Part shown: positions 25,028 through 34,726 of the stretch, piece after piece
Layout: each line of letters begins with the position of its first letter
How positions within the stretch are numbered: the first letter of the stretch is position 1
NCBI GenBank assembly: GCA_004563405.1
Contig: SFTH01000009.1
Coordinates: forward strand, 21,914-85,913
DNA from: a bacterium
GTDB taxonomy: Bacteria; Bacillota; Clostridia; Christensenellales; Aristaeellaceae
Direction of reading: 5' to 3'
DNA: 64,000 bases
The notes under the pieces: model-generated
Told to the model about the DNA's origin: nothing
What the model saw: the letters and a program-made list of their open reading frames with translations, nothing else
Database searches by the model: none
Translations under genes and position numbers: made by a program

Positions 25028-26410
25028 ATGAGCATGGAACGCAGAAATGCATGGAAGAATTATACCGGGGCGGAGATGGAGGCGCTGGAGCGCTTCAGCG
25101 GCGAATACTGCGCCTTTCTGGATGCGGGCAAGACCGAGCGGGAGTGCGTGGAGCAGTGCGTGCGCGCGGCCGAGGCCCGGGGCTTTGTGGATCTGAACCG
25201 CGCCATCGCCGACGGCGTACCCCTGGAGCGCGGCGCGCGGGTGTACATGAACTGGATGAACAAGGCGTTCATGGCGTTCGTGCTGGGCAGCGCCCCCCTC
25301 GAGGCGGGCATGCGCATCCTGGGCGCGCACATTGATTCCCCGCGCATCGACGTCAAGCAGAATCCCCTCTACGAGGAGAGCGACCTGGCCTATCTGGACA
25401 CCCACTACTACGGCGGCATCAAGAAGTACCAATGGGTGGCCATGCCCCTGGCGCTGCACGGCGTGATCGTGAAGAAGAGCGGCGAATGTGTGCGCGTGTC
25501 CATCGGCGAAGCGGAGGACGAGCCCGTGTTCTGCATCTCCGACCTGTTGCCCCACCTGGCGCAGGACCAGATGAAGAAGGAGGCGCCGAAGATCGTCGAG
25601 GGCGAGGAACTGGATCTGATCATCGCGGGCCGCCCGCTGCCGGACTGCGAGAAGGACGCGGTGAAGGCCAACGTGCTCAAAATCCTCGGGGAGAAATACG
25701 GCGTGGAGGAGGAGGATTTCCTCTCCGCGGAGCTGGAGATCGTGCCTGCGGGCCGCGCCCGGGACATGGGCCTCGACCGCAGCATGATTCTGGCCTACGG
25801 CCACGACGACCGGGTGTGCGCCTATCCCTCCCTGCGGGCGGTGCTGGACTGCGAGGGCACGCCGGAGCAGACCCTGTGCTGCGTGCTCACCGACAAGGAG
25901 GAGATCGGCTCCGTGGGCGCGACGGGCATGGATTCGAAGTACTTTGAAAACACCGTGGCGGAGCTCTGCGCCCTCTGCGGCGGCGGCGAGCTCGCGCTGC
26001 GCCGGGCGCTGCGCAACAGCAGCATGCTCTCCAGCGACGTGTCTGCGGGCTTCGATCCCCGCTTCGCCGGAGCCTTCGAAAAGAAGAACGCCGCCTTCCT
26101 GGGCCGGGGCCTGTGCTTCAACAAGTACACCGGCTCCCGGGGCAAGTATGACTCCAGCGACGCCAATGCCGAATTCGTGGCCGAGGTGCGCCGCATCATG
26201 GACGGCGCGAACGTCGCCTGGCAGACGGCGGAGTTGGGCAAGGTGGACCTGGGCGGCGGCGGAACCATCGCCTTCACCTGCGCCAAGTACGGCATGAACG
26301 TGCTCGACGCGGGCGTTGCCGTGCTCTCCATGCACGCGCCCTACGAGATCATCAGCAAGGCCGACCTGTTCGAGGCCTATCGCGGCTACTGCGCCTTCCT
26401 GAAGGGCTGA
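25028..26410 (+). CDS. M18 family aspartyl aminopeptidase
   Basis: 460 residues. M18 enzymes are dinuclear zinc aminopeptidases, often dodecameric, that remove N-terminal acidic or hydrophobic residues. The metal ligands are in GAHIDSPRID, GHDDRVCAY, TDKEEIGS and a C-terminal AVLSMHAPYE. The length fits the bacterial ApeA/ApeB class. There is no signal peptide. It starts 15 bp after the glycosyltransferase stop, behind GGAGAG, and may be the last gene of that operon. Confidence 0.93.
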   Translation: MSMERRNAWKNYTGAEMEALERFSGEYCAFLDAGKTERECVEQCVRAAEARGFVDLNRAIADGVPLERGARVYMNWMNKAFMAFVLGSAPLEAGMRILGAHIDSPRIDVKQNPLYEESDLAYLDTHYYGGIKKYQWVAMPLALHGVIVKKSGECVRVSIGEAEDEPVFCISDLLPHLAQDQMKKEAPKIVEGEELDLIIAGRPLPDCEKDAVKANVLKILGEKYGVEEEDFLSAELEIVPAGRARDMGLDRSMILAYGHDDRVCAYPSLRAVLDCEGTPEQTLCCVLTDKEEIGSVGATGMDSKYFENTVAELCALCGGGELALRRALRNSSMLSSDVSAGFDPRFAGAFEKKNAAFLGRGLCFNKYTGSRGKYDSSDANAEFVAEVRRIMDGANVAWQTAELGKVDLGGGGTIAFTCAKYGMNVLDAGVAVLSMHAPYEIISKADLFEAYRGYCAFLKG

Positions 26411-26418
26411 AAATTTGT

Positions 26419-26459
26419 GCGCCCGGAGCGCCCCGTGCGGGTTTGCTCCGGGCGCTTTT
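26419..26459 (+). terminator. Intrinsic terminator after the M18 peptidase
   Basis: GCGCCCGGAGC (26419-26429) pairs with GCTCCGGGCGC (26445-26455); TTTT follows. Confidence 0.85.
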
Positions 26460-26566
26460 CATGCCCGGGTGCGAAAGCGCCGCAACCGGGGCTCGGTAAC
26501 AGCAGGATGTGGAGACGGTTCCATAAGCGCGGATGCGCGGGCGGCCCGGCCGCCGGAAAGGAAGAT

Positions 26567-27469
26567 ATGAATTTCGAGAGCGCGAGGAGCTTTATTTACC
26601 GAAATGCGCGGCCGCTGGATCTGGCCCGGTGGCGGTATCTGTTCGAGGGCGGCGACCGGGCGCTGGTTCTGACGGCGCTGGCCGCCTATCAGAATCCGGA
26701 CGGCGGCTTCGGCCACGGCCTCGAGGCGGACTGCTGGAACCCGGAGTCCTCCCCGGTGCAGACCTGGGCCGCCACCCAGATTCTCCGGGAGCTGGGACTC
26801 GATGGCGGGGAGCATCCGATCGTGCAGGGCATCCTGCGCTATCTGGCCTCGGGGGCGGCCTTCGACGGCCACTTCTGGCTCGGCACGCTGCCCTCCAACG
26901 ATGCGCATCCCCACGCGCCCTGGTGGAATTACGATCCCGAACAGGCCTGGGGTTACAATCCCACCGCGAGCCTGATTGGCTTCATCCTGCGGTGCGCAGG
27001 GCGGGAGAGCCCGCTCTACGCCCTCGCGGCCCGTCTGGCGGAGGAGGCGTACGCCTGGTTTCGGGTGCATGTCCCGCTTGAATCCATGCACACGGCGGCG
27101 TGCTTTGTGGAGCTCTACGAGGATCTGCGGGCCTGCGCGCCGGAGGGCGTGGAGCTGGACGAATTCGAGGCGCTGCTGCGCGCGCAGCTTCAGCATGTGC
27201 TGACCCGGGACCCCGACGTCTGGGCGCGGGAATACGTCTGCAAGCCATCGCTGTTCATTCGCAACCGGGAGAGTCCGTTCTACGGGGAGAACCGCGCGCT
27301 CTGCGAACTGGAGTGCGAATTCATCGCCGAAACCCAGGAGGCGGACGGCAGCTTCCGCGTCACCTGGGATTGGGGAGGCTACCCGGAGCAGTGGGCCGTC
27401 GCCAAAAACTGGTGGAAGTCCGACCTGATCCTCAAAAACGCCCGCTTCTGCCGGGCGATGGAGGGGTAG
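26567..27469 (+). CDS. Alpha/alpha-toroid protein of the terpene cyclase/prenyltransferase fold
   Basis: 300 residues from the ATG at 26567 (AAAGGAAG upstream); the longer ORF begins inside the terminator. Repeats with AAYQNPDGGFGHGLEAD and ETQEADGSFRVTWDWGGYPE resemble the QW-type repeats of squalene-hopene cyclases and prenyltransferases. The catalytic DxDD of cyclases is not seen, and the protein is half the length of a real cyclase. It has no signal peptide. The role is unknown; it may bind or act on a small molecule in a helical barrel. Confidence 0.7.
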   Translation: MNFESARSFIYRNARPLDLARWRYLFEGGDRALVLTALAAYQNPDGGFGHGLEADCWNPESSPVQTWAATQILRELGLDGGEHPIVQGILRYLASGAAFDGHFWLGTLPSNDAHPHAPWWNYDPEQAWGYNPTASLIGFILRCAGRESPLYALAARLAEEAYAWFRVHVPLESMHTAACFVELYEDLRACAPEGVELDEFEALLRAQLQHVLTRDPDVWAREYVCKPSLFIRNRESPFYGENRALCELECEFIAETQEADGSFRVTWDWGGYPEQWAVAKNWWKSDLILKNARFCRAMEG

Positions 27470-27498
27470 AATTTCAACGCTGAAGATTGACGCGCGCA

Positions 27499-27537
27499 GG
27501 GCCGCCCCGGACGAAAAAAGCAGGCCCGGGGCGGCCC
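27499..27537 (+). terminator. Hairpin after the toroid gene
   Basis: GGGCCGCCCCGG (27499-27510) pairs with CCGGGGCGGCCC (27526-27537), but no T-run follows. Confidence 0.4.
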
Positions 27538-27552
27538 CGTGTCCGAAACAAA

Positions 27553-27583
27553 AGTCCCTGCTTCCACTTTGGAAGCAGGGACT
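27553..27583 (-). terminator. Terminator of the ispH/S1 operon
   Basis: AGTCCCTGCTTCC (27553-27565) pairs with GGAAGCAGGGACT (27571-27583), a perfect 13-bp stem with a 5-nt loop. On the minus strand it is followed by TTTGTTTCGG. Confidence 0.82.
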
Positions 27584-27605
27584 GGATTTATGGGGTTTGA
27601 GCGGA

Positions 27606-29579
27606 TCAGATCTGGTCGTCGTCCATGGCGAACTCGTCGGCCTCGGGCACGGAATCCAGCGCTTCGTCCTCGAGCACCTCGCGGATGGACAGGGAGATGC
27701 GCTTGGCTTCGGTGTTGACATCCAGAACCTTCACGCGCACGATGTCGCCCACGTTCACGGCGTCCTCAACCTTGGCGATGCGGGTCAGCGCGCACTGGGA
27801 GATGTGCACCAGGCCGTCCAGGCCGGGCTCGAGCTCCACGAAGGCGCCGAAGGTGGTGATGCGGACAACCTTGCCCTCAACCACGGAGCCCACCGGATAC
27901 TTTTCGCCGGCGACAGTCCACGGACGGGGCTGGGTCTGCTTGTAGCTCAGGGAGATGCGCTCGCGCTCGGGATCCACGTTCAGGATCTTCACGTCGATCT
28001 CCTGGCCGACGGAAACCACGTCGGAGGGATGCTTCACGCGGCCCCAGGACAGGTCGGTCACATGGACGAGGCCGTCCACGCCGCCGATGTCCACGAACGC
28101 GCCGAAGTCCGCCAGGCGGCGAACGACGCCCTTGACCACGGAGCCCACCTCAAAGGTGTTCCACAGCTCCTTCTTGCGCGCGGCTTCTTCCACCAACAGC
28201 ACGGCCTTGCGGGAGGCGACGATGCGCTTCTTGGTCTTGTCGATCTCGATGATCTTCAGGGTCATGGTCTGGCCCACGAACTCCTCGATCTTCTCTACAT
28301 AGCGAAGGGAGAGCTGGGATGCAGGAATGAAGGCGCGGACGCCCATCACGTCTGCCAGCAGGCCGCCCTTGACGGCTTCCTTGCCGACGCCCTCAACGAA
28401 CTCGCCGGCTTCCTGCTTGGCAACGATCTCTTCCCAAGCCTTGCGGTTGATGATGTTCTTCTGGGAGAGCAGCACATTGCCCTCGCCGTCGTTTACCTTC
28501 ACAACCTCGGCTTCGATTTCATCGCCGATCTTGACATCGGTAGAGGAAAGATCAGACTTTTTAACGATGCCGTCAGACTTGTAGCCGACATTGACGCATA
28601 CTTCGTCTTCAGTGATCTGCACTACCGTGCCGGTAACGACCTGGCCGGGGCGGAGCTGAACAAGCGTGCTCTCAACGTCTTCCATGGTCATAACAGCCTG
28701 TTCTTGGGTTTCTTCAGTGGGGACTTTCTTCTCGATGTCGTTCATTCTTGCAACAACCTCCTTAATTATACAATCCGGCGTGGATGCACCGGCTGTAATC
28801 CCGATCGTATCGGACGCGGATATTTGAATCTCATCCAGCTCGTCCGCCGTCTCGATGAAATAGGTGCGCGGGCAGCTCTTCTTCGCCAGCTGGTAGAGCT
28901 TTTTGCTGTTGGAGCTCTGCCGGCCGCCGATCACGATCATCACATCCGCGCGCGCGGCGATTTCCGTGGCCTCGGCCTGCCGGTCGCGCGTGGCGGGGCA
29001 GATGGTCGGCCGGATGTCCGGCGACGCGATCTTCTCCTTCATCCGCGCGCACAGCGCGTCGAAGCGGGATCTCACCATGGTGGTCTGAGACACGATCAGC
29101 GCCCGCTCCATTGCGGGCAGCGCGTCCACGTCCTGGGCGCACATCACGGTTCTCCCGGGGGGATTGGTCCACCCCAGTATGCCCACGACCTCCGGATGCG
29201 CCCGCTCGCCCACGACGATTACCGGCGTGCCCGCCTCCGAGGCGGCGCGCACCATTTCGTGTATGCGTGCGACGAAGGGGCAGGTAGCGTCCTGCAGCAC
29301 GCAGCCCCGGGCCTCGAGGGCCTCGATCTCCGCGCGCCCGACGCCGTGGGAACGGATGACAACCTTTGCGCCCTGCGGAACCTCCGAGATGGAATCGACG
29401 CTCACTACGCCGCTCCTGCGGAGGGCTTCCACCATTTGCGGATTGTGGATGATCGGGCCCAGCGTCACCGCCGGCGCGGCTGCCGCCGCCGTATCCACCG
29501 CTCTGCGCACGCCGAAGCAAAACCCTGCGTGCCTGGCAACGAGTATCTCAGCGATCGGACTCAGCCCCCGACTTCCCAA
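27606..29579 (-). CDS. ispH: Fused IspH (HMBPP reductase) and ribosomal protein S1
   Basis: About 657 residues. The first ~280 are IspH/LytB, which makes IPP and DMAPP in the last step of the MEP pathway with a 4Fe-4S cluster. The three cluster Cys are in HAGFCFGVRRAV, QDATCPFVARIH and GASTPDC. The rest holds four S1 RNA-binding domains with repeats such as GAFVDIGGVDGLVHVTDLSW. This fusion, next to cmk and plsC, is known in Clostridia. The start is uncertain: the frame opens with a TTG at 29579, there is no ATG near, and no good ribosome binding site is visible. Confidence 0.93.
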   Translation of the reverse strand: MGSRGLSPIAEILVARHAGFCFGVRRAVDTAAAAAPAVTLGPIIHNPQMVEALRRSGVVSVDSISEVPQGAKVVIRSHGVGRAEIEALEARGCVLQDATCPFVARIHEMVRAASEAGTPVIVVGERAHPEVVGILGWTNPPGRTVMCAQDVDALPAMERALIVSQTTMVRSRFDALCARMKEKIASPDIRPTICPATRDRQAEATEIAARADVMIVIGGRQSSNSKKLYQLAKKSCPRTYFIETADELDEIQISASDTIGITAGASTPDCIIKEVVARMNDIEKKVPTEETQEQAVMTMEDVESTLVQLRPGQVVTGTVVQITEDEVCVNVGYKSDGIVKKSDLSSTDVKIGDEIEAEVVKVNDGEGNVLLSQKNIINRKAWEEIVAKQEAGEFVEGVGKEAVKGGLLADVMGVRAFIPASQLSLRYVEKIEEFVGQTMTLKIIEIDKTKKRIVASRKAVLLVEEAARKKELWNTFEVGSVVKGVVRRLADFGAFVDIGGVDGLVHVTDLSWGRVKHPSDVVSVGQEIDVKILNVDPERERISLSYKQTQPRPWTVAGEKYPVGSVVEGKVVRITTFGAFVELEPGLDGLVHISQCALTRIAKVEDAVNVGDIVRVKVLDVNTEAKRISLSIREVLEDEALDSVPEADEFAMDDDQI

Positions 29580-29690
29580 ATTTCACACTTGCGAACAAAA
29601 CTAAATTCCGCTAACCTGCGTTATTCGACGGGCATAGCGGAATTCCTGCTAAAAATATGCTGTTTTACGATTATTTTACACGAAAGTGGT

Positions 29691-30284
29691 TTACACATTC
29701 CGGAGCGCCCATATGGCCTCCTCGATGCGCGCGGTCGCCTGAACGAGCGTGGCCGAATCGCACCTTTTGCCGAAGTCCGTAAGATCCAGCGGCGCGCCGA
29801 AGCGGACGTCCACATGGTGGAACAGGCGGTAGGGGCCGTCGATGTAGGCGGGAATTACCGGAACGCCGCCGCGCAGCGCGATCATCGCCGCGCCGGGCAG
29901 CATGGGCGTGGGGGTGTTGTCCTTGCTGCGGGTGCCCTGGGGAAAGATGCCCAGGCCGAAGCCGTCCTTGAGCACCTTCATCGAGGCGCGGATGGCCGAG
30001 AGATCCGCGTGGCCGCGATCCACCGGGATGCCGCCCAGCCAGGTGACGAAGGGGCGCAGGAACTTATTGTCGAACAGCTCCTTCTTGGCCATGAAGTACA
30101 TGCGGCGGCGGCGGGGAATCCGGGAGGAGACGAACAGCGGATCCAGCGCGGAGCAGTGGTTCAGGCAGAGCACGAAGCCGCCCTCCGCGGGCAGATATTC
30201 CGTGCCCGTCACCTTGCGGGGATAGATGAGGTCGAATACGGGGCGCAGCACCGTCCAGGTGAAGTTGTAGAATTTGTTGCCCAT
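29691..30284 (-). CDS. plsC: 1-acyl-sn-glycerol-3-phosphate acyltransferase
   Basis: 197 residues. The acyltransferase motif NHCSALDPL (NHx4D) lies near residue 42, followed by IPVDRG and FPQGTRS. It adds the second acyl chain to make phosphatidic acid. The N-terminus is amphipathic. It lies between cmk and ispH/S1, the common clostridial order. Confidence 0.92.
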   Translation of the reverse strand: MGNKFYNFTWTVLRPVFDLIYPRKVTGTEYLPAEGGFVLCLNHCSALDPLFVSSRIPRRRRMYFMAKKELFDNKFLRPFVTWLGGIPVDRGHADLSAIRASMKVLKDGFGLGIFPQGTRSKDNTPTPMLPGAAMIALRGGVPVIPAYIDGPYRLFHHVDVRFGAPLDLTDFGKRCDSATLVQATARIEEAIWALRNV

Positions 30285-30291
30285 GGAAAGA

Positions 30292-30966
30292 TCAGCCTCC
30301 GATCACCTCGCGGGCGAGGCGCACCACCTCGTCCACCGATTCCTTCAGTGTGAGATTGGACGTATCCAACAGGCGTGCGTCCGCTGCGCGGGTCAGCGGC
30401 GAGGCGGCGCGGTGCATGTCGTTGTAATCCCGCTCCACAATGTCGTCCAGCACCTCATGGAACGGGGGCCGCTCGCCCTTCTCCCGCAGCTCGGCGTAGC
30501 GGCGCAGCGCGCGCACCTCCGCCGTGGCGGTGAGGTAGATCTTCAGCGTGGCGTCCGGCAGCACCTTCGTGCCGATGTCGCGCCCGTCCATGACGATGGA
30601 GATGCCCCGGGCGGTCTCCTGCTGGAGCCGCACGAGGTACGCGCGCACCTCGGGCACCGCGCCCACGGCAGACGCGGCCATGGAGGCCTCCGGCGTGCGG
30701 ATGGCTTCGGTCACGTCCTCGCCCCCCAGCAGCATGCGCTGCACGCCGCCTTCGAACTGCACGGATACGTTCAGGCCGTCTGCGCGGCGGGCGATTTCCT
30801 CCCTGTCCTCCAGCAGGTTCTCCCGCAGGAAGTACAGGCCCACGGTGCGGTACATCGCGCCGGTGTCCAGATACATGGCGCCGAGCGCACCGGCGGCGGC
30901 GCGGGCGACGGTGGACTTGCCCGCGCCCGCCGGGCCGTCGATGGCGATGGAAAAGATCTTCTTCAT
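30292..30966 (-). CDS. cmk: Cytidylate kinase
   Basis: 224 residues from the ATG at 30966; the longer frame runs into pepV. The P-loop is IDGPAGAGKSTVAR, and the CMP-binding segments YLDTGAMYR and VMDGRDIGTKVLPDA are intact. It converts CMP and dCMP to diphosphates. It begins two bases after the pepV stop with no clear ribosome binding site, so it probably depends on coupled translation. Its stop is seven bases before the plsC start. Confidence 0.95.
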   Translation of the reverse strand: MKKIFSIAIDGPAGAGKSTVARAAAGALGAMYLDTGAMYRTVGLYFLRENLLEDREEIARRADGLNVSVQFEGGVQRMLLGGEDVTEAIRTPEASMAASAVGAVPEVRAYLVRLQQETARGISIVMDGRDIGTKVLPDATLKIYLTATAEVRALRRYAELREKGERPPFHEVLDDIVERDYNDMHRAASPLTRAADARLLDTSNLTLKESVDEVVRLAREVIGG

Positions 30967-30968
30967 AA

Positions 30969-32393
30969 TTACTGAATGTTGCCGCTGGCAAGCTCGGCGA
31001 TGGCGTGGGCGTAGATGCGCACGGCCTGCATCATGCGGTCGATCTCGATGTATTCGTCGGCGATGTGGCAGCAGTCCTCCTGGTCGGGGAACACCACGCC
31101 GAAGGCCACGGTGTTGGGCATCATGCGGGAGTAGGTGCCACCGCCGATGGCCAGGGGCTTCGCATCCTCGCCGGTCAATTCGTTGTACACCTTGATCAGG
31201 CCGCGCACGATCTTGTGCTCCGCGGGCACGTGCAGCGGCACATGGCCGGAGGTCTGGCGCACACACGCGCCATATTTGGAGACGGCCTTCGTGATGTTGC
31301 CCAGAATCTCCACCTCGTTGGTGCACAGCGGGAAGCGGATGTCCAGCGTGGCGCAGAAGTCCGTGCCGTCCCAGCGCACGATGCCCAGGTTGCAGCTCAG
31401 GTTGTGGGAGAGCTCGTCCTCGCACTTGATGCCCAGGGAGGCGCCGTCCGGCTCCATGCCGATGCAGTTGACCATCATCTCCAGCGCCGGCTTCACGCCC
31501 GCGCCCGCGCCGATGGAGTTCAGGCAGATCAGCAGCACGCTTGCGGCGTTCACGCCCAGCTCCGGCAGCGAGCCGTGGGAGAGCACGCCCTCGGCGGAGA
31601 TCTCCGCCCGGCCGTCGCCCAGATCCTTTACGGACAGCTTCTGGCTGACCTTCTCCGCGTGTTCGGCCACGCGCGCGCGCAGCGCCTCGCAGGAGACGTT
31701 CTGCGTGCCTACGACCGCCCGGGCGTAGGCGGGCACGACGTTCGGGCGCTCACCCGCGTAGATTTCATACACCGGAATCTCCGCGTCGTCCTCGCCCGCG
31801 CCGCGACGGTGCAGCTCCACGTTCACGCCGCCCTTCTCGATGTTGATCAGCGGGAACGAGGCGTCCGGGGAGAAGCCGTAGTCGGGCATCTTGAGCCTGG
31901 AGGCGTAGTAGCGCATGTCGCTCATGCCGGTCTCCTCGTCGCAGCCGAGGATCAGCCGCACGCCGTCCTTCAGGGGCACGCCCGCGTCGCGCACCGCGCG
32001 CATAGCGTACAGCGCGCACAGCGCCGGGCCCTTGTCGTCGATGGTGCCGCGGCCGAAGAGCTTGCCGTCGGCAATCTCGCCGCCGAAGGGGTCGTGGGTC
32101 CAGCCCTCGCCCACGGGCACGATGTCCAGATGGGCCAGCATGCCCATGGTCTGCTCGCCGCTGCCCATGGAAATGTCGCCGGCGTAGTAGTCGATGTTGC
32201 GGGTCTCGAAGCCGTACCGGCGGGCCGTCTCCAGCGCCAGATCCAGCATGCGCGCGTTCTCCGCGCCGAAGGGCTTGCCCTCCAGGGGCGCGGCCTGCAC
32301 GGAGGGAACCGCCACCCATGCGCGGATATCCGCGATCAGTTCATCCTTTAATTCCGCCACCCGGGCGTCCAGTTTTTCATAATCAATGAACAT
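30969..32393 (-). CDS. pepV: M20 family dipeptidase, PepV-like
   Basis: 474 residues from the ATG at 32393 behind GGAGG. It cuts dipeptides with zinc. The metal ligands are in LAHLDIVPVG, GRGTIDDKGPA and GCDEETGMSD, and the last His in GVVFPDQEDCCHIADEY. The lid insertion typical of PepV is present. It is the first gene of the cmk operon, two bases from cmk. Confidence 0.93.
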   Translation of the reverse strand: MFIDYEKLDARVAELKDELIADIRAWVAVPSVQAAPLEGKPFGAENARMLDLALETARRYGFETRNIDYYAGDISMGSGEQTMGMLAHLDIVPVGEGWTHDPFGGEIADGKLFGRGTIDDKGPALCALYAMRAVRDAGVPLKDGVRLILGCDEETGMSDMRYYASRLKMPDYGFSPDASFPLINIEKGGVNVELHRRGAGEDDAEIPVYEIYAGERPNVVPAYARAVVGTQNVSCEALRARVAEHAEKVSQKLSVKDLGDGRAEISAEGVLSHGSLPELGVNAASVLLICLNSIGAGAGVKPALEMMVNCIGMEPDGASLGIKCEDELSHNLSCNLGIVRWDGTDFCATLDIRFPLCTNEVEILGNITKAVSKYGACVRQTSGHVPLHVPAEHKIVRGLIKVYNELTGEDAKPLAIGGGTYSRMMPNTVAFGVVFPDQEDCCHIADEYIEIDRMMQAVRIYAHAIAELASGNIQ

Positions 32394-32430
32394 GTCGTTG
32401 AAACCTCCATCGGGTAAATTCACTCCCTCT

Positions 32431-32459
32431 ATTTTCCCATCTTTTGCCCCGTTTGTCAA
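32431..32459 (-). promoter_or_regulatory. Promoter of the pepV-cmk-plsC-ispH operon
   Basis: On the minus strand, TTGACA (32459-32454), 17 bp, GAAAAT (32436-32431). The -10 is poor. Bases 32460-32647 hold only GC-rich sequence with no gene I can support. Confidence 0.55.
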
Positions 32460-32647
32460 GGGCGGGGGAGCCGGGGGAAGATCCTGCCCGGACGAAAAGG
32501 GACACCTCTCCCCGCACGGCCGACGGCCCCGCTCGAACCAAAAGGGAGCGCGCCCCTGCGCGGGGACGGCCCCGCCCGGACGAAGGGGGAGTGCGCCTCC
32601 CTGCGCGCCCGTGAGAAGGCATCGCACCGCGTCGCGGGCAAAAGGAA

Positions 32648-32673
32648 GGCCGGGAGCGCTTGCGCTCCCGGCC
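32648..32673 (-). terminator. Terminator of the sugar ABC operon
   Basis: GGCCGGGAGCGC (32648-32659) pairs with GCGCTCCCGGCC (32662-32673). On the minus strand TTCCTTTTG follows. It lies 15 bp past the stop codon. Confidence 0.8.
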
Positions 32674-32688
32674 CGGTCCAAACCAGAA

Positions 32689-33669
32689 TTACTGGCCCAG
32701 AACCTCCTTGTAGTCCTCGATGGTGGCGATCTGCACGCCGGTGTTGATGAACTTGGCGTTCAGGGTCTCATCGAAGGGCGCATCCACGGCTTCGCCCTTG
32801 ATCAGCTTGACCAGGGTGTCCACGCAGTCGTAGCCCATGTTGTAGAAGTTCTGGCCGACCGCAACGTCCAGCACGCCCGCGTCGAAGAAGGCGGGGGTGG
32901 TCTCCGGGAAGATGTCCACGGTCACGATCTTGTGGTTCGGATCGGCGAGCTTCCACTCGTTGGTGTTGGGCATGGCGGTCACGTCGACGGTGTAGGGCCA
33001 GCCGCCGGCCATGAACCACGCGTCGCACTCCTCGCCGTTGGCGCGGCTGTAAGCCTCGACGCCCTCGACGGCCTCGTCAACGTTGTCGTTGCAGGCGAAG
33101 GTGTAGACGATTTCGATGTTGGTGCCCTCGATGGCGTCCTTGAAGCCGCGGATGCGGGCCTCAATGTCGTCCGCGCCGGGGATGCCGGCCAGGACCGCCA
33201 CGCGCACGGCCTCCAGGCCGCTGTCCTTGTACAGGTCGATCATGTACTCGCCACAGGTGTAGCCGGCCTTGTAGTTCTCAGTGCCGATGTAGTACTCGCG
33301 GTTGGAGGTGGGGGAGTCCACGTCGTAGCAGACGACCTGGATGCCCGCGTCGAGGGCGGCGTTGATGGAAGCCATCAGCGCGTCGCCGGTGGTGCAGGAG
33401 ATGGCGATGCCGTCCACGTCGCCGCGGGAGAGCAGGTTGAGCATGATCTCATTCTGGAGTTCAGCTTCCGCGCGCAGGGGGGACTGCCACTCGACGGTCA
33501 CGCCCAGATCCGCGCCGGCGGCGTTCATGCCCTTTTCGGCGTCGAGGAAGACCACGTTGCCCAGCTGCTGGCCGATCATCACGATGGTGATGTCTTCATT
33601 CTCGGCCATTGCGGGAACCATTGCCAGGGCCATTGCCAGGGCCAGGAGCACAACGAGAAGTTTCTTCAT
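32689..33669 (-). CDS. Sugar ABC transporter substrate-binding protein (ribose family)
   Basis: 326 residues. A signal peptide ends at about residue 22 (VPAMA); there is no lipobox Cys, so the anchor to the cell is unclear. The type 1 periplasmic-binding fold shows in VDGIAISCTTGDALMASIN, VVCYDVDSPTSNR and HKIVTVDIFPET. The family carries ribose, galactose, inositol, autoinducer-2 and similar ligands. It is the last gene of an ATPase-permease-binding protein operon. No sugar kinase or isomerase is adjacent. Confidence 0.9.
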   Translation of the reverse strand: MKKLLVVLLALAMALAMVPAMAENEDITIVMIGQQLGNVVFLDAEKGMNAAGADLGVTVEWQSPLRAEAELQNEIMLNLLSRGDVDGIAISCTTGDALMASINAALDAGIQVVCYDVDSPTSNREYYIGTENYKAGYTCGEYMIDLYKDSGLEAVRVAVLAGIPGADDIEARIRGFKDAIEGTNIEIVYTFACNDNVDEAVEGVEAYSRANGEECDAWFMAGGWPYTVDVTAMPNTNEWKLADPNHKIVTVDIFPETTPAFFDAGVLDVAVGQNFYNMGYDCVDTLVKLIKGEAVDAPFDETLNAKFINTGVQIATIEDYKEVLGQ

Positions 33670-33732
33670 GGGGTTATACCTCCGTTCATATTTAATTATC
33701 CGTTCCGGCAGGAGCCGGAGCGGTATAATCCG

Positions 33733-34704
33733 TCAGGACTTGGACTTGCGGATCTGGTCGATGGAGACGGCCACGATGATGACCGCGCCGATGATCAGCG
33801 TCTGGAAGTAGGAGTCCACCTTCAAAAGCACCAGCGCGTTTCTCAGCACGCCGATGATGGCCGCGCCGATGATGGTGCCGACCACGGTGCCCTCGCCGCC
33901 GGAGAGGGAGGAGCCGCCGATGACCACGGACGCGATGGCGTCCATCTCAAAGCCGGTGCCCGCCGTGGGCTGGGACACGCCCAGCTTGGAAGCGTTCATG
34001 ATGCCCGCGAAGGCCGCCGTCACGCCGCTGAGCATGAAGCACAACAGCTTCAGCCGGGTGGTGTTGATGCCGGAGATGCGGGTGGCCTCCTCGTTGCCGC
34101 CCATGGCGAAGATGCGCCGGCCGGTGGTGGTCTTGTTGCGGAACACGGCAAAGAGGATCACGATGATCACCATGGCGTAGATGGCGATGGGCACGCCCAG
34201 GAAGCGGCCCTGGCCCAGCCAGAGGAAGTCCTCGCCCAGGCCGGAGATGGGATAGCCGCGGGTGGTGATGTAGCAGATGCCGCGGAAGATCTGCTGGGTG
34301 CCCAGGGTGGCGATGTAGGGGGGCAGCTTGCAGTAGACCACCAGCAGGCCGTTGAACAGGCCGCAGGCCACGCCCGAGGCCACGCCTAGCAGGATGGCCG
34401 GGAAGGCCGGAACGCCGCCCTTGATGGACAGCGCCGTGACCACGCCCGCGAGGCCGTAGATGGCGCAGATGGAAATGTCGATGCCGCCCAGCATGATGAC
34501 CATGGACACGCCTAGGCCGGCGATGGCGTAGGCCGAGAAGGCGCGGGCGGTGCTCAGCAGGTTGTTGGGATCCAGAAACGCGGGCTGCACGATGGACAGG
34601 CCCACGCACATGATGACGAAGATCAGCAGGATGGTGATGGTGGATGCGTTCGATCCGTTGAAGACCCTTTTAACAAGGCTGCCCTTGCGCACATTTTCAC
34701 TCAT
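33733..34704 (-). CDS. Sugar ABC transporter permease (RbsC family)
   Basis: 323 residues with eight to ten membrane helices. The RbsC-type signatures GLGVSMVIMLGGIDISI and GNEEATRISGINT are present. It would form the homodimeric channel for the RbsA-type ATPase 22 bp upstream. Confidence 0.92.
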   Translation of the reverse strand: MSENVRKGSLVKRVFNGSNASTITILLIFVIMCVGLSIVQPAFLDPNNLLSTARAFSAYAIAGLGVSMVIMLGGIDISICAIYGLAGVVTALSIKGGVPAFPAILLGVASGVACGLFNGLLVVYCKLPPYIATLGTQQIFRGICYITTRGYPISGLGEDFLWLGQGRFLGVPIAIYAMVIIVILFAVFRNKTTTGRRIFAMGGNEEATRISGINTTRLKLLCFMLSGVTAAFAGIMNASKLGVSQPTAGTGFEMDAIASVVIGGSSLSGGEGTVVGTIIGAAIIGVLRNALVLLKVDSYFQTLIIGAVIIVAVSIDQIRKSKS

Positions 34705-34726
34705 TTTCGTATACTCTCCTTCCGGC

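Noticed and set aside
27597..30353. 918-residue plus-strand open frame
   Set aside because: It runs opposite the ispH/S1 and plsC genes, which have clear family motifs.
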